Shown: one piece after another, positions 58,101 through 64,000 of the stretch | Layout of the letters: the number at the start of each line of letters is the position of its first letter | Position numbering within the stretch: position 1 is the stretch's first letter | DNA from: Cannabis sativa | Lineage: Eukaryota; Streptophyta; Magnoliopsida; Rosales; Cannabaceae | Reading direction: 5' to 3' | DNA: 64,000 bases | Assembly (NCBI RefSeq): GCF_029168945.1 | Contig: NC_083605.1 | Location: 37,771,280-37,835,279 of the forward strand | Notes under the pieces: generated by a model | What the model was told of the DNA's origin: nothing | The model's input: the letters and a program-made list of their open reading frames with translations, nothing else | Database searches by the model: none | Translations under genes and position numbers: made by a program

Positions 58101-59799
58101 CAGAAAGATTTGAACATGAGACAATGGCGTTGGTTGGAACTAGTGAAGGACTACGATTGTGAGATCCTCTATCATCCCAGAAAAGCCAATGTAGTGGCAG
58201 ATGCCTTGAGCAGAATGGGTCCCGGGCAGGTAGCTAGTATGATTCAGATCTCACCTCAGCTAGCAGAGGATATGGTTAGATCCAGCATTGAGTTTGTGGT
58301 AGGTCAGCTTCACAACTTGACGCTGCAATCTGATCTGTTGGAAAAAATAAAAGTCGCTCAGATGACAGATCCGGAGTTGGTGAAAATCCGAGATGAGGTA
58401 TTGGCTGGTCAAGCCAAGGACTTTTCAGTGTCAGATAGTGGGATGCTTTTGTATAAAGCCAGGGTTTGTGTTCCGAACAGCGCGGAACTGAGAAATGAAA
58501 TCTTTGAGGAGGCTCATTCTACCCCGTATTCTCTGCATCCCGGCACCACCAAGATGTACCAAGATTTGAAACCGTACTTCTGGTGGAGCGGTATGAAGAA
58601 GAATTTGGTAGAATTCGTATCGAGATGCCTCACGTGTCAGCAGATTAAGGCTGAACATCAGAGACCAGCAGGGTTGTTGCAGCCTCTAACCCTACCAGAA
58701 TGGAAATGGGAGGATATTACGATGGATTTTGTGGTCGGGTTACCTAGGACCACGGGCTTATTTGATTCCATCTGGGTAGTGGTGGACCGATTTACGAAAT
58801 CTGCTCATTTTCTGCCGGTTAGAACAACATTTTCAGTGGATCAGTTGGCAGAACTGTACGTCAGAGAGATAGTGAGACTTCACGGGGTACCGAAGTCTAT
58901 AGTTTCGGGCAGGGATCCGAAATTCACCTCCAAATTTTGGCAAAGTTTGCAACGGGCAATGGGTACAAAGCTGAAATTCAGTACAGCATTCCATCCTCAG
59001 ACAGATGGTCAGTCCGAAAGGACAATTCAGATATTGGAGGACATGTTGAGAGCCTGTGTCATGGACTTTGAAGGCTCATGGAGTAAGTAACTACCGTTAA
59101 TAGAATTTTCTTACAACAACAGTTATCAGAGTACGATAGGGATGGCTCCCTATGAACTGTTGTACGGTAGGAAATGCAGATCCCCTATCCACTGGGATGA
59201 GACTGGGGAGAGGAAATACCTAGGTCCTGAGTCAGTACAGCGGACCAATGAGGCGATAGAAAAGATAAAAGCTAGAATGCTTGCCTCACGGAAGCGGACG
59301 AAAGAGTTACGCAGATCCGAAACGCAGAGATGTTGAGTTCCAGGTAGGGGAACATGTGTTTTTACGGGTATCTCCGATGAAGGGGATTAAACGTTTCGGT
59401 AAAAGAGGCAAGTTATGCCCTAGATTTACAGGACCTTTCGAGATTCTCGAGAAGATAGGTCAAGTGGCATATCGGTTAGCATTGCCTCCAGCCTTATCAG
59501 CAGTTCACAACGTATTCCATGTCTCGATGTTGAGAAAATACGTTTCAGACCCCTCTCATATACTCAGTTATGAGAGCCTTCAGCTACAGCCAGACATGAC
59601 CTATGAGGAACAGCCAGTGCAGATCCTGGATAAAAAGGATAAAGTCCTTCGGAATAAGACCATAGCATTGGTCAAGGTTCTCTGAAGAAACAGTAAGGTG
59701 GAAGAAGCCACCTGGGAGCTAGAAACAGATATGAGAGCCCAATATCCAGAGTTATTCAGGTTAGATTTCGGGGACGAAATCCTTTTAAGGGGGGGATAG
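55116..59799 (+). pseudogene. Gag-pol polyprotein of Tekay element 2, broken
   Basis: Same domain order as in element 1. The start at 55116 ([10 protein letters not shown]) is forced by a stop just upstream. Gag is open to about 56150. From there to about 56540 several indels disrupt the zinc knuckle and protease, with gag in one frame and the next long piece (56540-57400, end of protease to RT) in another. A second shift near 57375 lies just before the RT FIDD (57440). RNase H keeps its Asp (57885). In integrase the second catalytic Asp is Gly (VSGRDPKF, 58908-58910). A stop TAA at 59088, a shift near 59290 and a TGA in the chromodomain (59683-59685, where element 1 has Trp) follow. Much of this damage coincides with CAG to CGG patches, so part may be sequencing error. 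Confidence 0.9.
59787..59795 (+). other. Polypurine tract of Tekay element 2
   Basis: AAGGGGGGG, five bases before the 3' LTR at 59801, same as in element 1. Confidence 0.85.
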
Positions 59800-59800
59800 T

Positions 59801-61657
59801 TGTAAAGCCCCCTTAGTTAATTTGGAAATTAGCAGTTGTTTATAATTAATTATGAAATTATTTATAGCTATTTAAATAATTTATTATACTGTTATTTATG
59901 TTATTCAGTATCTTGCATATTTTGCATTTCCGGTGTCCGGTATTTTGGAACTCGGCGTTTGGCTCAGTAGAAATCACAATTTAGTATGTTAGTAGTTTGG
60001 AGAAGGGTTTTAGGCATTGGGAATGTCGGGAATGGCCGGGAATTTAGATTGTCCCAAAAATACCCCTTTAGTATGATTTATGTGGTTTTATGGTGGAGGG
60101 GCAAAATGGTCTTTTTGCCCCATTAGTGTTTTGTCTTATATGATTTAATAAATAGATTAAATGTTTATTTTAAATAATTATTTTGGCTGAAATAAGGTGT
60201 TATATGCATTAAAACTCTTTTTCTCTCAAACTTTACACTTAGCATAAAATTAGAAAACTTTGAAAAGAGAACTCTCTCTCTTTCTCTCTCTCTATTTCGG
60301 CTGGTGCATGGGATTCAAAGGGCTGGGTTTTTCCATCAATTTCTAGCTAGATTCATCATCACTTTGGAACTCTTGTTTGTGGTAGGTGTTTCTTAATTTT
60401 CCTCTTTGGTTTTCTTGAAAAAAATGGTGAAATATTGAGTAAATACATGCTTTTTGTGGCTGTTGTTGTTGCTGGGTTTTGTTGTTGATTTCTGTGGTTT
60501 AAAGCATGTCTAATTGAAGTTAATTGAACTGTTTGAAGCATGTTAGTTAGGTTGTTCAAAGCTTTGAGTTTTCTATGCAAAAATGTGATTTTTGGTGAAA
60601 ATATTGTGAATCTGTTCTGTGATGTTGCTGTTGTTTTTAATTGTTTTTCAGAGGCTTAGATAAGCTTGATTAAGTAGAATTAAGCTAGTGAAATGCATGT
60701 TTACGTGTTTTTGCTCAAGTTTGAGTTTAGAACTCAAAGCTTGAGCTCCAATGGCATTTTTCATGTTTGAGGTTTCTGGGTTGTTTTGATGCCTTGGATA
60801 TGTTCTAGGGAAGGTTTAGAACAGGTCTGGAAAGTTTGAGGTGATTTGGGGTTGAATTGTGCAAGTTATGAAAATTTGATGTTGCTGCCTGCGAGGAACC
60901 GGAATTCCGGTTGTGCATCCGGAATTCCGGATGAGGGTCCTGAATTTCCCAGAACCGGAATTCCGGTTGGGCAACCGGTCTACCGGTTGGGGAATTTTTC
61001 AGAACCCGTGTTTTCCTCGTTTTTATGTTTTAGGGGGTATTGCCATGCTTTTTATCGATAGGGAAACTTTTAGTTCCTAGTTTTAGTCCCCGGGAAGTGA
61101 TTTAGCGTGTCACTTATAGCGTTGTGATTTTTATGGTTTAGGAGCCAGTAATTCGCCGCTCAGCTTCAGTTCCAGTCAGGTTGACCGGCACACCTGAAAT
61201 CGGAATCCAGGTAAGATTAGTATAACAGTATGCATATGTAGATTACATGTTTAGCGTGCATGTAGGAAGCCTGTTAGATTACATTAGTTATGTATATAGG
61301 CTTCGAACCATCCAACCCTGTCACGTCGGTACAGGCTGGAGTATGACCAGCAGCCGGAGTATGACCGGTTCGACCGATCAGGCTGACATTTGGTTGGTGG
61401 TTCTGTGCTATTGACCTATCCCGTCGGTACAGGCTGGAGTATGACCAGCAGCCGGAGTATGACTGGTTCGACCGATTAGGAGGATACTTGTCAATAGTAC
61501 CGTCCCTGTGAACGTTCAAAACTCAGTGCCATGTTGGACATGGCAGTAGTGGCTCAGTACCATGTTGGACATGGCAGTAGCGGGACTCAGTATCGTGTTG
61601 GACACGGCAGTTAGAATTATGTATGAGTATTATTATGCTTTTCTTACTGAGTCTGTC
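59801..61657 (+). repeat. 3' LTR of Tekay element 2, truncated
   Basis: TGTAAAGCCC onward, collinear with the 5' LTR and without its noisy patches. It stops after GAGTCTGTC; the remaining 0.4 kb (conserved block, hairpin, terminus) is missing. The four palindromes are intact near 60897-60990. Confidence 0.92.
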
Positions 61658-62570
61658 TCTTGGGGATCAGTTGGAGCTTGTTCCTTAGATAGTCGCAAAC
61701 CATGTCTAGAAGACATAATTACCCCTTTGGCATTGGTCATTGAGAAACTCTCTAACACCTTACCAATGTAAGCTGCTTGCGAGAGAGCAAGTGATCTGTT
61801 CTTACGATTTCTAATAATTTGGATCCCGGGAACATAATTAGCTTCACCGAAGTCTTTAATTTCGAAATGGGTGCTAAGCCACTCTTTTACATTAGTCATC
61901 TTCTTGACATTATTGCCAATGACTAAGATGTCATCAACATAAAGGACTAGGAATACTACAACTTTTATTATCATTGAGCTGGTAAACACAAGGTTCATCT
62001 TCATTTTGGTGAAAGCTGTAGGTTTTGATTATTTGATCAAACCTTTTGTTCCAAGAGCAAGAGGACTGCTTAAGTCCATAAATGGACCTATTGAGCTTGT
62101 AAACTTTTAGAATTTTAATTTATACTAAAACTTGAAATAAACAAAACATTGTCCAAATTCAAAAATTTGTTATGAAACTTGAGGTGAGCTTTTCCTGTAG
62201 CTTGGATCGACACCAATTTTTCATTACCAACATTAAGCTTCAACTCATTGTGACTTAAATACTCTTATGTTCCAAGTAGCTGCAATGAAGAGCAAACATG
62301 GTTAGTAGATCCAAAATTAACAATCCAAATGGTTTGTCATTCTCTAAAACACATCATTCAAAATGTCTCTTCTGTCCATAGTGAGAACATAAAAAATGTG
62401 CTTGCTTAATTATTCTTTAATTGTTCTTATTCCTTGTTCAATCTCTTGTTCAAGGGTAACTGGTTAAGTAGAAGAACTTTCCCCAATCTTTTCAACTGAG
62501 CCTAAAGTTGTAGTATTGTTAGAGGATTCTTTCTCAATATTCTCAGTTCTTCCTTTGTCATGGTTTGAAG
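61658..62570 (-). pseudogene. Ty1/copia pol scrap, protease zone joined to RT, integrase deleted
   Basis: On the minus strand 62330-62110 reads like the copia protease zone (GSTNHVCSSLQ, then VGNEKLVSIQATGKAHLKF), where the usual catalytic DSG is degraded. From about 62100 to 61660 it reads as RT (LVLYVDDILVIGNN, then FEIKDFGEANYVPGIQI), the YVDD motif intact within a 123-residue frame (61633-62004). Integrase, normally between the two, is absent, so a deletion joined them near 62100. The outer protease side (62340-62570) is unassignable. No LTR of its own is seen. Confidence 0.8.
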
Positions 62571-64000
62571 TGTTGGGTTTTATGCCCTAAATAAAACTCC
62601 ATTTCAATGAAATCCATTTTATTCAACATCAATAAAGAAACAAAAGTATTTTTCATTCATTTGTGTATGTTTTAGTTCAACTTATCAATTGCTTGTCTAT
62701 TTGATTTATAAATTCATCTGAAACCCTTTTCACATACTTGATCCTGTTTATTGTGTTGTCAACACATTGGAAAGTAAACATGACTATGTGAATCAAGATT
62801 CCTAGATTTATCAGAACACGGGGTTTTACTGATATGACAATCTACAACAGAGTTTACTTGCATTTGGAGAAATGCTATGTTCTTTCCAGAGCATTGGTTA
62901 AAGTAAAGCTCAGGTTGGGTGCATGGAGTATGCATCGGAAGGGACCAATATTGAACTTTGACATATATTTTATTAAACTTACCGTAATATATATTCAAGT
63001 CAATATCGCCTAGTTGATCCTAGATCAAATGATCTTAATCCTGATATGATTAGGTTCAATCTCAAGAGTGTTATTCGTGTTCTTTGATTTGTTAGTTAAG
63101 CCTACTTTTGGGTCAGGGTGATACGTACATTTTGGGAACACGGTAGTGCAATTGAGTGGGAGCGCTAACATAAATATAGAATCTATAGCTTCTATCTGAC
63201 GAATAGAAAGTAAAGGATGATTTCCTTCGAGCTTGACCAAACAAAAATAAATGGTTGAGTACTCATTTCACATAGCTGAAATATCATTTATATGGGGTTA
63301 AGTGTTTTAAGGATAAAATACATTGTAGGGTGTTACGGTAATCTAATCCCTTTACAGTGTAGATCATTCATATAGAGGATCATTGATCAAATTAGGATTA
63401 TAATAATGGATAACTAATGACGTGTCTATATGGTGGAACATATAGAGCGTTCTATATACTGAGAGTGCAATTCTAAGTTCTATGCGTGGATTCAACGAAG
63501 AATTAATAAGTCAGTGAATTTAGGTTATAAATTCTTGATCTGGTTATAGGAAGCTCGGTTATATAGACCCATGGTCCCCCCACTAGTTGAGACAATATTA
63601 CTTGTAAGACTCATTTAATTGGTTTTGATTAATCAATTATAATTCTCAAATTAGACTATGTCTATTTGTGAATTTTTCACTAAGTAAGGACGAAATTGTA
63701 AAGAAAGAGTTTTTAGGGCATATTTGTTAATTAAGATACTTTGTATGGTTCAATTAATAAATATGATAAATGACAATATTATTTAATAATTATTTATAGT
63801 TATTAAATAGTTAGAATTGGCATTTAAATGGTTGAATTTGAGAATTGGCATTTTTGAGAAACTAAGATGAAGAATTGATAAAACTACAAAATTTGCAAAA
63901 GTGAGGCCCAAATCCATATAGCCTTGGCCGTCCACTTTTATAGGAAATATCATCTGATATTTTCATTATTTTAATGCCAAATAATTCAAGCCTAACCCTA
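62571..64000 (+). repeat. LTR F of the copia-derived A/B family, cut by the window end
   Basis: Starts TGTTGGGTTTTATGCCC at 62571 and is collinear with the B-subfamily LTR (for example the ATCTGAAACCCTTTTCACA stretch near 62708, and the AGCGCTAACATAAATA region). About 1430 of the expected 1890 bases are in the window. Whether it is a solo LTR or the 5' LTR of a longer element cannot be told. Confidence 0.88.

Larger units (their letters stand above)
52615..61657 (+). mobile_element. Ty3/gypsy Tekay (Del) retrotransposon 2, 3' end truncated
   Basis: The order is 5' LTR (52615-54833), tRNA-Met primer site, gag-pol, polypurine tract, truncated 3' LTR (59801-61657). It is the same family as element 1 but without the TRIM insert. 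Outside certain noisy patches the two LTRs are nearly identical, so insertion was recent. About 0.4 kb of the 3' LTR is missing; the sequence jumps to a copia scrap at 61658. Confidence 0.93.

Overview
The window is plant nuclear DNA, almost certainly a eudicot: it holds no recognisable host gene and is built almost entirely of nested transposable elements. The evidence is Ty3/gypsy Tekay (Del) elements with chromodomains, a Tat-lineage Ty3/gypsy element, Ty1/copia relatives, a 5S-carrying TRIM (Cassandra type), a CACTA end and a Mutator-like MITE. LTR families of this kind remind me of Cannabaceae, but that is memory and cannot be checked here.

Layout. (1) 1-11235: a plus-strand Tekay element whose 5' LTR is cut by the window start. 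Between its 5' LTR and gag it carries the internal domain plus one LTR of a 5S-bearing TRIM, joined at the shared tRNA-Met primer-binding site. Gag-pol (2073-6765) has a nonsense codon, a net frameshift and a lost RNase H aspartate. Its 3' LTR is split by a minus-strand solo LTR (8436-10671, TSD gaccg). (2) 11236-13434: the right part of a CACTA transposon with subterminal repeats. (3) 13886-50613: a minus-strand Tat-lineage element (TSD aaaac), about 13 kb of its own sequence swollen to 36.7 kb by four insertions: copia-derived element A (15140-24883, plus, TSD tttct), its inverted relative B (25299-35537, minus, TSD gcctg), a Tekay-like solo LTR E (41434-43678) and a copia-type solo LTR C (48047-49909, TSD ccctt). 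The Tat element has a broken gag-pol on the minus strand (39147-47846). Tail to tail with it on the plus strand is an extra antisense gene, apparently three exons with phase-compatible GT-AG introns (36021-38358). (4) 50619-52614: AT-rich host DNA holding a 1.5-kb Mutator-like MITE (51055-52539, 9-bp TSD). (5) 52615-61657: a second plus-strand Tekay element, recent but broken, its 3' LTR truncated. (6) 61658-62570: a minus-strand copia scrap in which protease sequence is joined to RT. (7) 62571-64000: the start of another copia-type LTR (F), cut by the window end.

How the parts relate. No complete autonomous element is present. The Tekay elements have near-identical LTRs but dead pol genes. 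The copia-derived elements A and B share the same decayed pol with the same stop codons, so they probably moved in trans. A and B lie inverted, 415 bp apart, inside one host element that has a plausible plus-strand promoter upstream, a possible source of long hairpin RNA. The most novel-looking structures are the Tekay/TRIM chimera joined at the primer-binding site and the spliced antisense gene of the Tat element. Several patches in the Tekay copies show CAG to CGG changes and tiny indels that may be base-calling errors, so frameshift calls there need read-level checking.
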